A DNA stretch of 64,000 nt. It comes from Bradyrhizobium symbiodeficiens (GTDB lineage Bacteria; Pseudomonadota; Alphaproteobacteria; Rhizobiales; Xanthobacteraceae). The position numbers and the translations under genes are program-made. The stretch spans positions 932,501-996,500 of the forward strand of contig NZ_CP029427.2 in assembly GCF_002266465.3 (NCBI RefSeq), read 5' to 3'. Below are positions 9,835 to 18,901 of this stretch, one piece after another. The notes below the pieces were generated by a model. That model saw only the letters and a program-made list of their open reading frames with translations. It had not been told where the DNA came from and ran no database searches. The first letter of the stretch is position 1, and every line of letters starts with the position of its first letter.

Positions 9835-10593
9835 ATGGAATTGAAAGACGTAGCCGTTCTCATCACCGGCGGCGGTTCGGGCCTTGGCGAAGCGACCGCC
9901 CGCGCCATGGCGGCCAAGGGCGCCAGGATCGGCGTGATCGACCAGAACAAGGACAATGCCGAGAAGGTCGCGGCCGAGGTGAAGGGCGTCGCGCTCCATG
10001 CCGACGTCACCAGCGAGGAGCAGATCAAGGCGGCGATTGCCAAGGCGGAAGCTGCCCATGGCGTTGCCCGCGTGCTGATGAACTGCGCCGGCATTGGCGG
10101 CTCGCAACGCATCGTCGGCCGCGACGGCGTCTATCCGCTGGAGAAATTCGCGCGCATCATCAATGTCAACCTGATCGGCACCTTCAACTGCCTGCGGCTG
10201 TTCGCCGAGCGCCTCGTCACGATCGAGCCGGTCGGTGAAGAACGCGGCGTCATCATCAACACGGCGTCGGTTGCCGCTTACGAAGGCCAGATCGGCCAGA
10301 TCGCCTATTCGGCCTCGAAGGGCGGCGTCGTCGGCCTGACCCTGCCGGCCGCGCGCGACCTCGCCAGCCAAAAGATCCGCGTCAACACCATCGCTCCCGG
10401 CCTGTTCTTCACGCCGCTGCTGATGGGGCTGAACGAGGAAGCCCGCAAGAGCCTGGGCGCCCAGGTGCCGCATCCCTCGCGTCTCGGTGACGCCAAGGAA
10501 TACGGCTCGCTCGCCGTGCATATCGTCGAGAATCCGATGCTGAATGGCGAGACCATCCGCCTCGACGGCGCCATCCGCATGGCGCCGCGGTAG
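9835..10593 (+). CDS. SDR family oxidoreductase, 3-hydroxyacyl-CoA dehydrogenase type 2-like
   Basis: 252 aa. It has the NAD-binding motif TGGGSGLG (residues 11-18), an Asp acceptor for NAD(H) in IGVIDQNK, an NCAGIGGS motif and a catalytic YSASKGG. The sequence pattern, including an inserted loop after NCAGI and the MLNGETIRLDGAIRM end, resembles HSD17B10-type 3-hydroxyacyl-CoA dehydrogenases. It would oxidise a 3-hydroxyacyl-CoA ahead of the thiolase, consistent with the cluster. Spacing to tetR is 54 bp. Confidence 0.87.
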   Translation: MELKDVAVLITGGGSGLGEATARAMAAKGARIGVIDQNKDNAEKVAAEVKGVALHADVTSEEQIKAAIAKAEAAHGVARVLMNCAGIGGSQRIVGRDGVYPLEKFARIINVNLIGTFNCLRLFAERLVTIEPVGEERGVIINTASVAAYEGQIGQIAYSASKGGVVGLTLPAARDLASQKIRVNTIAPGLFFTPLLMGLNEEARKSLGAQVPHPSRLGDAKEYGSLAVHIVENPMLNGETIRLDGAIRMAPR

Positions 10594-10603
10594 GCGGGCT
10601 TCT

Positions 10604-10767
10604 TACCCTCCCCTGGAGGGGGAGGGTCGATCGCGCGAAGCGCGAGCGGGGAGGGGTGATCTCTCCACACGGGCAGCGTCTCAGGTGGAGAGACTGTCAC
10701 CCCACCCCGTCTCACATTTCGCTGCGCTCAACGTGAGCCGACCCTCCCCCTCCAGGGGAGGGTGGTA
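10604..10767. repeat. Palindromic intergenic repeat, family D
   Basis: The outer arms ACCCTCCCCTGGAGGGGGAG and CTCCCCCTCCAGGGGAGGGT are exact inverses, about 160 bp apart end to end, and enclose smaller hairpins (TCGCGCGAAGCGCGA and GGAGAGACTG/related). It occupies nearly all of the gap between the SDR and the crotonase. Confidence 0.85.
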
Positions 10768-10803
10768 GACGGCCTCCGTGTGGCACGAAAGGACGAGGCT
10801 CCC

Positions 10804-11610
10804 ATGTCCCAACCGCTGCTGATCGAGCATGACGACGGCGTCGACCGGGTGACGCTCAATCGTCCTGACAGTCTCAATGCGCTCGATCCGGCGCTGATCG
10901 ACGCGCTCAATGACTATTTCCAGGGCCTCCAGCGCAACCGGGAGACGCGCGTCGTCGTACTCCGGGGCGCCGGTCAGAATTTTTGCGCAGGCCTCGACCT
11001 CAAGGCGGCGATGGCTCGCCGGGCCGGGCAACAGGAGCCGCCCGGTGTCACGGAGTCACTCGATTCGCAGCGGCGCATCGCCGACATCGTGATGCTGATG
11101 CGGCGCTGTCCGCAGCCGATCCTGTCGCTGGTGCAGGGCGCGGCGGCCGGCGGCGGCTTTGCGCTGGCGCTGGCGTCCGACATCCGTATCGCGACGAAAT
11201 CGGCGCGAATGAATTGCGCCTTCATCAAGCTTGGGCTCGGCGGCTGTGACATCGGCACCAGCTATTTCCTGCCGCGGCTGGTCGGGGTGTCGGTGGCGTC
11301 GGAGCTGATCCTCACGGGACGCTTCATCGGCGCCGAGCGGGCGCTTGCGGTTGGGCTCGTGTCCGAGGTCGTGGAGGAAGACAAGCTCGACGCCGCGGCC
11401 GAGCCTTATGTCGATGCGATGATGACGGCTTCGCCCGTGGGCCTGCGGCTGTCGAAGGAATGCCTCAACATGAGCGTCGATGCGGGATCGCTCGAGGCTG
11501 TCATCGCCATGGAGGATCGCAACCAGGTCCTGTGCAGCCGTTCCGAGGAATTTTCGGAAGGCATCAGGGCCTTCCTTGAGAAGCGAAAGCCTGTCTATAT
11601 CAAGCGCTGA
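10804..11610 (+). CDS. Enoyl-CoA hydratase/isomerase (crotonase) family
   Basis: 268 aa from the ATG at 10804 (GGACGAGG ribosome site); a longer in-frame start lies in the repeat and is unlikely. Crotonase oxyanion-hole segments are visible: GQNFCAGLDLKAA and AAAGGGFALALASDIRIA. At the usual acid/base positions the sequence reads LGLGGCDIGTSYFLPRLVG, with Asp rather than the classical second Glu, so it could be a hydratase, an isomerase or a retro-aldol enzyme. Adjacent to a feruloyl-CoA-synthase-like ligase, a role in side-chain shortening is plausible. Confidence 0.88.
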   Translation: MSQPLLIEHDDGVDRVTLNRPDSLNALDPALIDALNDYFQGLQRNRETRVVVLRGAGQNFCAGLDLKAAMARRAGQQEPPGVTESLDSQRRIADIVMLMRRCPQPILSLVQGAAAGGGFALALASDIRIATKSARMNCAFIKLGLGGCDIGTSYFLPRLVGVSVASELILTGRFIGAERALAVGLVSEVVEEDKLDAAAEPYVDAMMTASPVGLRLSKECLNMSVDAGSLEAVIAMEDRNQVLCSRSEEFSEGIRAFLEKRKPVYIKR

Positions 11611-11653
11611 ACGAGAACGATCCGCAAAGGACGATAATTCCGGGAGACGCAAA

Positions 11654-13525
11654 ATGAGTGGAAGCGCGGCGGCCGTGATGACGAAGCCCGCCTTTCGCAA
11701 GATCGAATGGCTTAAGCGCGACATCGACGTCGAGCGCCGCAGCGACGGTACGGTTGTGCTGAAGTCGCGCATTCCGCTGCAAGCTTACGAGACGCACATT
11801 CCGGCCTCGCTGGCGAAATGGGCGAAGGAAGCGCCCGAGCGCATCTGGCTGGCGCAGCGCGGCGGCCCCAACCGCGAATGGCGCAAGGTGTCCTATGGCG
11901 AAGCCAAGCGCACCGTGGATGCGCTGACGCAAGGCCTGCTCAATCTCGGACTCGACGGTCGTCCCGTTGCGATCCTCTCCGGAAATTCCATCGAGCATGC
12001 GCTGATGACGCAGGCCGCGATGCAGGCTCGCTCGCCCGCCGCGCCGGTGTCGCCAGCCTACTCGCTGATGAGCCACGATCACGTCAAGCTGAAGTACCTG
12101 TTCGATCTGATCAAGCCGACCGTGGTGATGGTGCAGGACGGCCCGACTTTCGAGAAGGCGCTGAAGGCGATCGACCTCACCGGCGTGACCGTGGTTCACG
12201 TCATGCGCCCCTGCGACGGCATCACAAGCGTCAGTTTCGTCGATCTCGCGGCGACGCCAGTGACTGCCGATGTCGGCGCGTCGATCGCGAAGATCGCGCC
12301 GCAGACGGTCGGAAAACTACTGTTCACGTCCGGCTCGACCGGCATGCCCAAGGCCGTCATCAACACGCAAGCAATGATGTGCGCCAATGCTGCGATGATG
12401 ATGCAGGTGCGGCCGCGTTCGCCTGATGGTCCGATCGCGACCATGCTGGATTGGATGCCGTGGAATCACACCATGGGCGGCAACGCGGCGTTTCACCCGA
12501 TCCTGGTCGATGGCGGCACGCTCTATATCGACGACGGCCGGCCGATGCCGGGCCAGTTAGAGGAGACGCTGCGAAACCTCCGCGAGATCTCGCCGACCTA
12601 CTACGCCAATGTGCCGGCAGGTTACGCGGCGCTCGCGGCCGCGATGGAGAAGGACGACGCGCTATGTCGTTCCTTCTTCAAGAACCTCTCGATCATGGCC
12701 TATGGCGGCGCGCGGCTGCCCGACGATCTCTACGACCGCATGCAAGCTCTCGCCGTGAAGACCACCGGCGAGCGCATCGTGTTCTATACCGGCTGGGGTT
12801 CGACGGAGACCGCACCGACCTCGACCGGCACCTATTGGGACACCGAGCGCGTCGGCCTGATCGGCCTGCCGTTCCCCGGCGTCGAGTTGAAGATGGTGCC
12901 GTGCGGCTCGAAATACGAGCTGCGTCTTCGCGGCGTCAACGTCACGCCCGGCTATTTCGGCCAGCCGGAGCTGACGAAGAAGATGTTCGACGAGGAGGGC
13001 TTTTATTGCATCGGCGATGCCGGCATCTTCGTCGACGATGCCGATCCGGTGAAGGGCATCATCTTCGCCGGGCGCGTGGTCGAGGATTTCAAGCTCACCA
13101 CCGGCACCTTCGTGCATGTCGGCTCGCTCCGCACCGATGCGATCGCAGCCGCGACGCCTGTCGTGCATGATGCGCTGGTCGCCGGGCAGGATCGTGCCTT
13201 CATCGGCCTGCTGGCCTGGCCGAATTTGCACGCCTGCCGCCAGCTCGTCGGCAACGCCGATCTCAGCTTCGAGGACGCGGTGAAGCATCCCGAGGTGATC
13301 GCCTGCTTCAGGCGAGGGCTGGAAGCGCACAATCGGGACTGCGAGGGCGCCAGCAGCCGCATCATCGGGCGCGCGATGCTGATGGCCGAGCCTCCGTCGA
13401 TCGACGGCAACGAGCTGACAGACAAGGGCTACATCAACCAGCGCGCAGGCCTCGAACGCCGCGCTGTGCTGGTGGAGCGGCTCTATGCCGACAAGCCGGA
13501 TCAGGATGTGATCGTGCTGCGATGA
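11654..13525 (+). CDS. Feruloyl-CoA synthase-like AMP-dependent ligase
   Basis: 623 aa from the ATG at 11654; the frame is open further upstream but only as overlap with the crotonase gene. The motif LFTSGSTGMPKAV binds the phosphates, GWGSTETAPTST is the adenylate motif, and the end carries ELTDKGYINQRAGL. Length and the distinctive N-terminus (IEWLKRDIDVERRSDGTVVL) match proteins annotated as feruloyl-CoA synthase, which activate hydroxycinnamates. The true acid could be another bulky or aromatic carboxylate. The gap of 43 bp after the crotonase suggests one transcript. Confidence 0.85.
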   Translation: MSGSAAAVMTKPAFRKIEWLKRDIDVERRSDGTVVLKSRIPLQAYETHIPASLAKWAKEAPERIWLAQRGGPNREWRKVSYGEAKRTVDALTQGLLNLGLDGRPVAILSGNSIEHALMTQAAMQARSPAAPVSPAYSLMSHDHVKLKYLFDLIKPTVVMVQDGPTFEKALKAIDLTGVTVVHVMRPCDGITSVSFVDLAATPVTADVGASIAKIAPQTVGKLLFTSGSTGMPKAVINTQAMMCANAAMMMQVRPRSPDGPIATMLDWMPWNHTMGGNAAFHPILVDGGTLYIDDGRPMPGQLEETLRNLREISPTYYANVPAGYAALAAAMEKDDALCRSFFKNLSIMAYGGARLPDDLYDRMQALAVKTTGERIVFYTGWGSTETAPTSTGTYWDTERVGLIGLPFPGVELKMVPCGSKYELRLRGVNVTPGYFGQPELTKKMFDEEGFYCIGDAGIFVDDADPVKGIIFAGRVVEDFKLTTGTFVHVGSLRTDAIAAATPVVHDALVAGQDRAFIGLLAWPNLHACRQLVGNADLSFEDAVKHPEVIACFRRGLEAHNRDCEGASSRIIGRAMLMAEPPSIDGNELTDKGYINQRAGLERRAVLVERLYADKPDQDVIVLR

Positions 13526-13544
13526 AGCAACGCTCTCTCAACCT

Positions 13545-13645
13545 CGTCATTCCGGGGCGCGACGAAGTCGCGAACCCGGAATCCATAACCACCAGTCGGG
13601 GTTATGGATTCCGGGCCTGGCCCTTCGGGCCATCCCGGAATGACG
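13545..13645. repeat. Palindromic intergenic repeat, family B copy 1
   Basis: The arms CGTCATTCCGGGGCG and CATCCCGGAATGACG pair imperfectly, and an inner GGAATCCATAACC pairs with GGTTATGGATTCC. Family copies also at 34454-34552 and 56229-56356. It lies between the feruloyl-CoA-synthase-like ligase and the first acyl-CoA dehydrogenase. Confidence 0.85.
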
Positions 13646-13678
13646 GTCTCAATAACGATGAATAAGAGGTAAGCCGCC

Positions 13679-14806
13679 ATGAACTTCGACTTCTCTGACG
13701 ACCAGAAGCAGCTTCGCGATCAGGCGCGCAAATTCCTCGCTGAAAAATGCTCCCCGAAGGCGGTACGCGTGGTGCTCGACGGCAAGGCGCCCTATGACAA
13801 GGAGCTGTGGAAGGGCCTCGCCGAGATGGGCTTTCTCGGAGTCGCGATCCCCGAAGAGTTTGGTGGTGCCGGCGCCGGCCATCTCGAACTCTGCGTCATC
13901 GCAGAAGAGATGGGCCGGGCCAATGCGCCGGTGCCGTTCTCCTCGACCGTGTACCTTGCCGCCGAGGCGCTGCTGATCGCGGGCAGCGACGCGCAGAAGA
14001 AGAAGTGGCTGCCGGCGATTGCCTCGGGCGAGGCGATCGGCACGCTGGCGCTGTTCGAGGGCAAGGGCAATCCGGCGCCGAAGAACGTCAAGCTCACGGC
14101 TGCGAACGGCGTCTTGAACGGGGTCAAGAAGCCGGTCCCGGATGGTGCGATTGCGGATTTCGCGGTGGTCGCAGCGCGGACGGGATCGAGCGGGCGCGAT
14201 GGCGACATCTCGCTGTTCCTGGTCGATCTCAAGGGCGCCGGCGTCGAGGTGAAGAGCCTCACCAATCTCGATCCGACCCGTGGACAAGCCGAGATCACTT
14301 TTAGCGATTGCAAGGCCGAGCCGCTGGGGGCTGCCGGCGAAGGATGGAGCATCCTCACTCAGGTGCTCGATCGCGCCGCCGTACTCTGTGCGTTCGAGCA
14401 GGTCGGCGGCTCCGACCGCGCGCTGGAGATGGGCCGTGACTACGCGCTCGACCGAATCGCCTTCGGTCGCCAGATTGGCTCGTTCCAGGCGGTCAAGCAC
14501 ATGCTGGCCGACATGTATGTGTCGGCGACGCTGGCGCGCTCCAACAGCTATTTTGGCGCCTGGGCGCTCTCGACCAACGCAGCCGAATTGCCGGAAGCCG
14601 CAGCGGCCGCGCGCATCAGCGCGACGCAGGCGTTCCAGCACTGCGCCAAGAACAACATCCAGGTTCACGGCGGCATGGGCTTCACCTGGGAGTTCGACTG
14701 CCACATGTACTACCGCCGCGCCAACGCGATGGCGCTCGGGCTCGGCAGTCTCTCTTATTGGGAAGACCAGTTGATCGACCGCATGCGGAAGAAGAACGCG
14801 GCGTGA
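13679..14806 (+). CDS. Acyl-CoA dehydrogenase (shorter subunit type)
   Basis: 375 aa, FAD flavoprotein of the acyl-CoA dehydrogenase fold: N-terminal helical domain, middle beta domain and C-terminal helical domain with GRQIGSFQAVKHMLADM and QVHGGMGFTWEFDCHMYYRR. It introduces a 2,3 double bond in an acyl-CoA. Together with the next two dehydrogenases it may form a heteromeric enzyme, as known for actinobacterial FadE pairs acting on steroid side chains. That assembly is inference. The ribosome site AGAGGTAA precedes the ATG. Confidence 0.9.
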   Translation: MNFDFSDDQKQLRDQARKFLAEKCSPKAVRVVLDGKAPYDKELWKGLAEMGFLGVAIPEEFGGAGAGHLELCVIAEEMGRANAPVPFSSTVYLAAEALLIAGSDAQKKKWLPAIASGEAIGTLALFEGKGNPAPKNVKLTAANGVLNGVKKPVPDGAIADFAVVAARTGSSGRDGDISLFLVDLKGAGVEVKSLTNLDPTRGQAEITFSDCKAEPLGAAGEGWSILTQVLDRAAVLCAFEQVGGSDRALEMGRDYALDRIAFGRQIGSFQAVKHMLADMYVSATLARSNSYFGAWALSTNAAELPEAAAAARISATQAFQHCAKNNIQVHGGMGFTWEFDCHMYYRRANAMALGLGSLSYWEDQLIDRMRKKNAA

Positions 14807-14815
14807 TGCAGGTGC

Positions 14816-14929
14816 GTAGGGTGGGTTAGCCGAGCGGCTTGCGCGAAGCGCAAGTCGCTTGGCGTAACCCACCTCTTCTCCCGATGGAAACCAAAGAGGT
14901 GGATTACGCCTTCGGCTAATCCACCCTAC
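14816..14929. repeat. Palindromic intergenic repeat, family C copy 2
   Basis: The arms GTAGGGTGGGTTAGCCGA and TCGGCTAATCCACCCTAC are near-perfect inverses; an inner hairpin GCTTGCGCGAAGCGCAAG is also present. It occupies almost the whole gap between two acyl-CoA dehydrogenase genes. Confidence 0.85.
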
Positions 14930-14947
14930 GAAGACAGAGACGAGACC

Positions 14948-16192
14948 ATGAACTTCGAAGACACGCCGCAGGAAGCCGAATTTCGCGCCACCGCCCGCGC
15001 CTGGATCGGTGCCAATGCGCCCAAGCAATACGAGGACGAGCTGCGCAAATCCTCGCTCGGCCGCACCGTGCTCAGGAATGCCGACATTCTCGACGTGGCG
15101 AAAGCCTGGCAGAAAAAGAAGGCCGACGCCGGCTGGGCCTGCCTGCATTGGCCCAAGGAATATGGCGGCCGCGGGTCGTCGCCGATCGAGCGCGTGATCT
15201 GGCAGCAGGAGGAGGGGCCGTTCGGCCTGTTGTCCCGCATGTTCATCATCGGCCACGGCATGTGCGGACCGACCATGATGGCGTTCGCGCGCGAGGAGCA
15301 TAAGCGCACCTACCTCCCGCCGCTCGCCTCCGGCGAAAAAGTCTGGTGCCAGCTGTTCTCCGAGCCGGCCGGCGGCTCCGACGTCGCGGGGCTTCGCACG
15401 CGCGCGGAGAAGGACGGCGACGACTGGGTCATCAACGGCCAGAAGATCTGGACCTCGGGCGCGCATTATTCCGACTACGGCATTTTGCTGACCCGCACCG
15501 ATCCGACCGTGCCCAAGCACAAGGGCCTCACCATGTTCTTCCTGGACATGAAGAGCCCCGGCGTCGAGGTAAGGCCGATCAAGCAGGCGAGCGGGGCCTC
15601 GGACTTCAACGAGGTCTATTTCACCAATGTCAGGATTCCCGATCACCAGCGCCTCGGCGAGGTCGGCGATGGCTGGAACGTCTCGCTGACCACGCTGATG
15701 AACGAGCGCAGCGCGATCGGCGCAGCCGTTTCGACAGGCTTCCCCGAGCTGTTCGAATATTGCTCAAGCCTGATGCTCGACGACGGCCCGGCGATCGAGG
15801 ATCGCGCGGTGCGCTCGAAGCTGGCGAACTGGGCGGTGAAGGCGAGCGGGCTGAAATACACCAGCATGCGCGCGATCTCGGCGCTGTCGAAGGGCGAGCG
15901 GCCGGGCCCGGAGAATTCCATCGGCAAGCTGGTGGCGGGCTCGATGATCCAGGACGTCGCGACCTACGCGCTGGATTTGCAGGGCGCGAGCGGTGTCGTC
16001 AGCGGCGAGGACGCCGAGCTTGCCGGCCGTTTCCAGGCGATGCTGCTGCGTGCGCCCGGCACGCGCGTCGAAGGCGGCACCGACGAGATCATGCGCAACA
16101 TCATCGCCGAGCGGGTACTGGGCCTGCCGGGTGACATCAGGGTCGACAAGGACGTGCCGTTCAACAAGATCCCGACCAAGGGAAGAGGGTAG
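14948..16192 (+). CDS. Acyl-CoA dehydrogenase (tandem copy 1)
   Basis: 414 aa with the family's three-domain layout: WPKEYGGRG, LFSEPAGGSDVAGL (FAD/substrate-binding middle domain) and EGGTDEIMRNIIAERVLGLP at the C-terminus. The next gene has exactly the same length and most of the same sequence, so this is a recent tandem duplication. Both have an N-terminal extension (MNFEDTPQEAEFRATARAWI) typical of the FadE-like subgroup found with an unlike partner subunit. Probable role: dehydrogenation of the CoA ester made by the nearby ligases. Confidence 0.92.
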   Translation: MNFEDTPQEAEFRATARAWIGANAPKQYEDELRKSSLGRTVLRNADILDVAKAWQKKKADAGWACLHWPKEYGGRGSSPIERVIWQQEEGPFGLLSRMFIIGHGMCGPTMMAFAREEHKRTYLPPLASGEKVWCQLFSEPAGGSDVAGLRTRAEKDGDDWVINGQKIWTSGAHYSDYGILLTRTDPTVPKHKGLTMFFLDMKSPGVEVRPIKQASGASDFNEVYFTNVRIPDHQRLGEVGDGWNVSLTTLMNERSAIGAAVSTGFPELFEYCSSLMLDDGPAIEDRAVRSKLANWAVKASGLKYTSMRAISALSKGERPGPENSIGKLVAGSMIQDVATYALDLQGASGVVSGEDAELAGRFQAMLLRAPGTRVEGGTDEIMRNIIAERVLGLPGDIRVDKDVPFNKIPTKGRG

Positions 16193-16201
16193 AGGTTCGC
16201 C

Positions 16202-17446
16202 ATGAATTTCGACGACACCCCGCCGGAAGCCGCATTCCGCGCCACCGCGCGCAAATGGATCGATGCCAATGCGCCGAAGGAATTGCATGCCGAGCTGTCG
16301 AAATCCTCGCTCGGCCGTATCCGGCTTGCGAGCCACGACATCGTCGATGTCGGCAAGGTCTGGCAGAAGAAGAAGTTCGAGGGCAATTGGGCCTGTCTGC
16401 ACTGGCCGAAGGAATATGGCGGCCGTGGCGCGACGCCGATCGAGAAGGTGATCTGGCAGCAGGAAGAGGGCGTCTACGGCAAGCTGACGCAGCCGTTCCA
16501 GATCGGCGAGGGCATGTGCGGCCCGACCGTGATGGCCTTCGGCAGCGAGGATGCCAAGCGCCGCTATTTGCCGAAGCTCGCTTCGGGCGAGGAGATCTGG
16601 TGTCAGCTGTTCTCCGAGCCGTCCGCCGGCTCCGACGTCGCAGGCCTGCGCACCCGCGCGGAAAAGAAGGGCGACAACTGGGTCGTCAACGGCCAGAAGA
16701 TCTGGACCTCGGGCGCCCATTATTCCGATTACGGCCTTCTGATCGCGCGCACCGATCCGAACGTGCCCAAGCACAAGGGCCTCACCATGTTCTTCCTGGA
16801 CATGAAGAGCCCCGGCGTCGAGGTCCGGCCGATCAGGCAGGCCAATGGCATGCAGGAGTTCAATGAGGTCTATTTCACCGATGTCGTGATCCCCGACAGC
16901 CAGCGGCTGGGCGCCGTCGGCGAGGGCTGGAGCGTGTCGTTGACCACGCTGATGAACGAACGCATGTCGATCGGCTCGCGCCTTGCCACCGGCGTGCCTG
17001 AGATGTTCGAGTTCTGCTCCAATCTGATGCTGGAGGACGGTCTCGCCATCGACGATCCTGCGGTGCGTTCGAAACTCGCGAGCTGGGCGGCGAAGTCGAA
17101 CGGGCTGAAATTCACCAGCTATCGCACCATCTCGGCGCTGTCGAAGGGCGAGCGGCCGGGGCCGGAGAATTCGATCGGCAAGCTGGTGTCGGGCATGATG
17201 CTGCAGGACATCGCGACCTACGCCATGGACCTGCAAGGTGCGGCCGGTGTTCTCACCGGCAACGACGAGGAGACGGTGCAGGGCCAGTTCCAGCAGATGC
17301 TGCTGTCGTCGCCCTCGATGCGCATCGCCGGCGGCACCGACGAGATCCTGCGCAACATCATCGCCGAGCGGGTGCTGGGCCTGCCCGGCGACATCCGAGT
17401 CGACAAAGACGTGCCTTATAACAAGATCCCGACCAAGGGACGGTGA
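16202..17446 (+). CDS. Acyl-CoA dehydrogenase (tandem copy 2)
   Basis: 414 aa, paralog of the preceding gene and nine bases after its stop, so co-transcribed. Motifs WPKEYGGRG, LFSEPSAGSDVAGL and AGGTDEILRNIIAERVLGLP match position for position. Differences are scattered in the N-terminal helical domain and in the segment around residues 75-110, which lines the acyl pocket in this family, so the two copies may differ in substrate. Confidence 0.92.
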   Translation: MNFDDTPPEAAFRATARKWIDANAPKELHAELSKSSLGRIRLASHDIVDVGKVWQKKKFEGNWACLHWPKEYGGRGATPIEKVIWQQEEGVYGKLTQPFQIGEGMCGPTVMAFGSEDAKRRYLPKLASGEEIWCQLFSEPSAGSDVAGLRTRAEKKGDNWVVNGQKIWTSGAHYSDYGLLIARTDPNVPKHKGLTMFFLDMKSPGVEVRPIRQANGMQEFNEVYFTDVVIPDSQRLGAVGEGWSVSLTTLMNERMSIGSRLATGVPEMFEFCSNLMLEDGLAIDDPAVRSKLASWAAKSNGLKFTSYRTISALSKGERPGPENSIGKLVSGMMLQDIATYAMDLQGAAGVLTGNDEETVQGQFQQMLLSSPSMRIAGGTDEILRNIIAERVLGLPGDIRVDKDVPYNKIPTKGR

Positions 17447-17467
17447 TCTTACGTCTCGCGGTATCTC

Positions 17468-17562
17468 GTAGGGTGGGCAAAGCGAAGCGTGCGCACCATA
17501 TCCAGATGCTCCGGGGCAATTCTGTCGGTGGGCACGGCGCCATGCGCCTTTGCCCATCCTAC
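17468..17562. repeat. Palindromic intergenic repeat, family C copy 3
   Basis: The arms GTAGGGTGGGCAAAG and CTTTGCCCATCCTAC are inverted copies with one mismatch. It lies between the acyl-CoA dehydrogenase and the nitroreductase gene, ending 21 bp before the latter's start. Confidence 0.85.
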
Positions 17563-17583
17563 GAGAAGAGCGCGAGCTGATCC

Positions 17584-18282
17584 ATGGACGCACAAGTGAA
17601 GCAAAACGACCGCATCGGCGTGCTCGAAGAGCTGCTCAACGAGCGCTACTCCGTCCGCGCCTTCCTGCCCAAAGAGGTCGACCGCGCGACTATCGAGCAT
17701 GTGCTGACGACCGCACAGCGCACGGCGTCCTGGTGCAACAGCCAGCCCTGGCAGGTGATCATCGCCAGTGGCGAGGCCAAGGAGCGCTTTCGCCAGGCGA
17801 TCTACAAGGAGGCCTCGGGCGGTCTCGGTGACGATTACGACTTCACCCCGCCGCGCGAATATGTCGGCGTCTATCTCGATCGCCGCCGCGAAAGCGGTTT
17901 TCAGCTCTACAACACGCTCGGCATCGCCCGTGGCGACAGAAGCGCCTACGCCAGGCAGGCGCTCGAGAACTACAATTTCTTCGGCGCGCCGCATGTCGCC
18001 GTCATTCACACCAACGAGCCGCTCGGCATCTACGGTGCGATCGATTGCGGCGCCTATGTCTCCAATTTCATGCTGGCTGCGCAGGCGCTCGGACTCGGCA
18101 CGATTCCGCAGGCGGCGCTTGCGCGGCATTCCGGCCTGATCCGCCGCCACTTCAATCTGCCTGACGATCGCCGCATCGTCTGCGGCATCTCGTTCGGCTA
18201 CGCTGACAACGCGCACAAGGTCAACAGCTACCGCACCTCGCGTGCGAGCGTGGCTGAAACGGCAACTTTCGCCGACGAGTGA
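17584..18282 (+). CDS. Nitroreductase family protein
   Basis: 232 aa. FMN-binding signature near the N-terminus (ERYSVRAFLPKEVDRATIE, then WCNSQPWQVII) and a C-terminal SFGYAD motif typical of the NfsB/FRase-like fold. Such enzymes are homodimeric cytosolic flavoproteins reducing nitro groups, quinones or enones with NAD(P)H. It is the last gene of the rightward catabolic cluster. Whether it belongs to that pathway, for example as an enoyl reductase, is open. Confidence 0.88.
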   Translation: MDAQVKQNDRIGVLEELLNERYSVRAFLPKEVDRATIEHVLTTAQRTASWCNSQPWQVIIASGEAKERFRQAIYKEASGGLGDDYDFTPPREYVGVYLDRRRESGFQLYNTLGIARGDRSAYARQALENYNFFGAPHVAVIHTNEPLGIYGAIDCGAYVSNFMLAAQALGLGTIPQAALARHSGLIRRHFNLPDDRRIVCGISFGYADNAHKVNSYRTSRASVAETATFADE

Positions 18283-18295
18283 TCGATATGCGCAA

Positions 18296-18319
18296 AGGCG
18301 GCCGCGAGAACGGCCGCCT
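18296..18319. terminator. Hairpin between convergent genes, probable bidirectional terminator
   Basis: A 9-bp perfect stem AGGCGGCCG / CGGCCGCCT with a six-base loop. It lies between the convergent nitroreductase and ecfG genes. The A-rich stretch on the left (CGCAAAGG) gives a short U run only for the leftward transcript, so strength is uncertain. Confidence 0.55.
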
Positions 18320-18352
18320 CTACATCGGTTTCGGATCGATTGACGCCGGCCG

Positions 18353-18901
18353 CTATCCGCCGCTGCCACCGATTACGGCGCGAATGGTCTCGTCGGGCCC
18401 GAAGTCCTCGGCGCCGTCGACATAGAGCAGCGCGGCGAGCTTCGAGCGCGCGCGGTTGACGCGGCTCTTGATCGTGCCGACCGCACAGCCGCAGATCGAG
18501 GCCGCGTCTTCGTAGGAGAAGCCGGAGGCGCCGACCAGGATCAGCGCTTCACGCTGGTCCTGCGGAAGTTTTTCGAGCGCCGTGCGGAATTCCTCGAATT
18601 CGAGATGCGCGTTCTGCGACGGCTGTGTCTTCAGCGTTTTGGCGTAGTTGCCTTCGGCATCCTCGACCTCGCGCCGCCGCTTGCGATAGTCGGAGCGGAA
18701 CAGGTTGCGCAGGATCGTGAACAGCCACGCCGGCAGATTGGAGCCGGGCTGGAACGAGTCGATGTTGGCGAGGGCGCGGAGCAGCGTCTCCTGGACCAAA
18801 TCATCGGCGCGGTCCGCATTGCCGCTGAGCGAAATGGCGAACGCGCGCAAGCTCGGCACGGCCGCCAGGATGTCGTTACGCAGGGAGTCCGTGAGAGGCA
18901 T
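18353..18901 (-). CDS. ecfG: General stress response sigma factor EcfG
   Basis: 182 aa ECF sigma factor. Region 2 lies at residues 10-80 (NADRADDLVQETLLRALANI, WLFTILRNLFRSDYRK) and region 4 at 105-165 (LPQDQREALILVGASGFSYE, CAVGTIKSRVNRAR). The gene organisation identifies it: its ATG shares one base with the stop of nepR (TAATG), and phyR lies divergently upstream. EcfG directs RNA polymerase to GGAAC-N16/17-CGTT promoters under general stress and is held inactive by NepR until PhyR-P removes NepR. Confidence 0.93.
   Translation of the reverse strand: MPLTDSLRNDILAAVPSLRAFAISLSGNADRADDLVQETLLRALANIDSFQPGSNLPAWLFTILRNLFRSDYRKRRREVEDAEGNYAKTLKTQPSQNAHLEFEEFRTALEKLPQDQREALILVGASGFSYEDAASICGCAVGTIKSRVNRARSKLAALLYVDGAEDFGPDETIRAVIGGSGG

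Noticed and set aside
13649..17593. Two very long minus-strand ORFs (665 and 609 aa) opposite the acyl-CoA dehydrogenases
   Set aside because: Shadows of three conserved genes; the repeated sequence in them only reflects the tandem duplication on the other strand.
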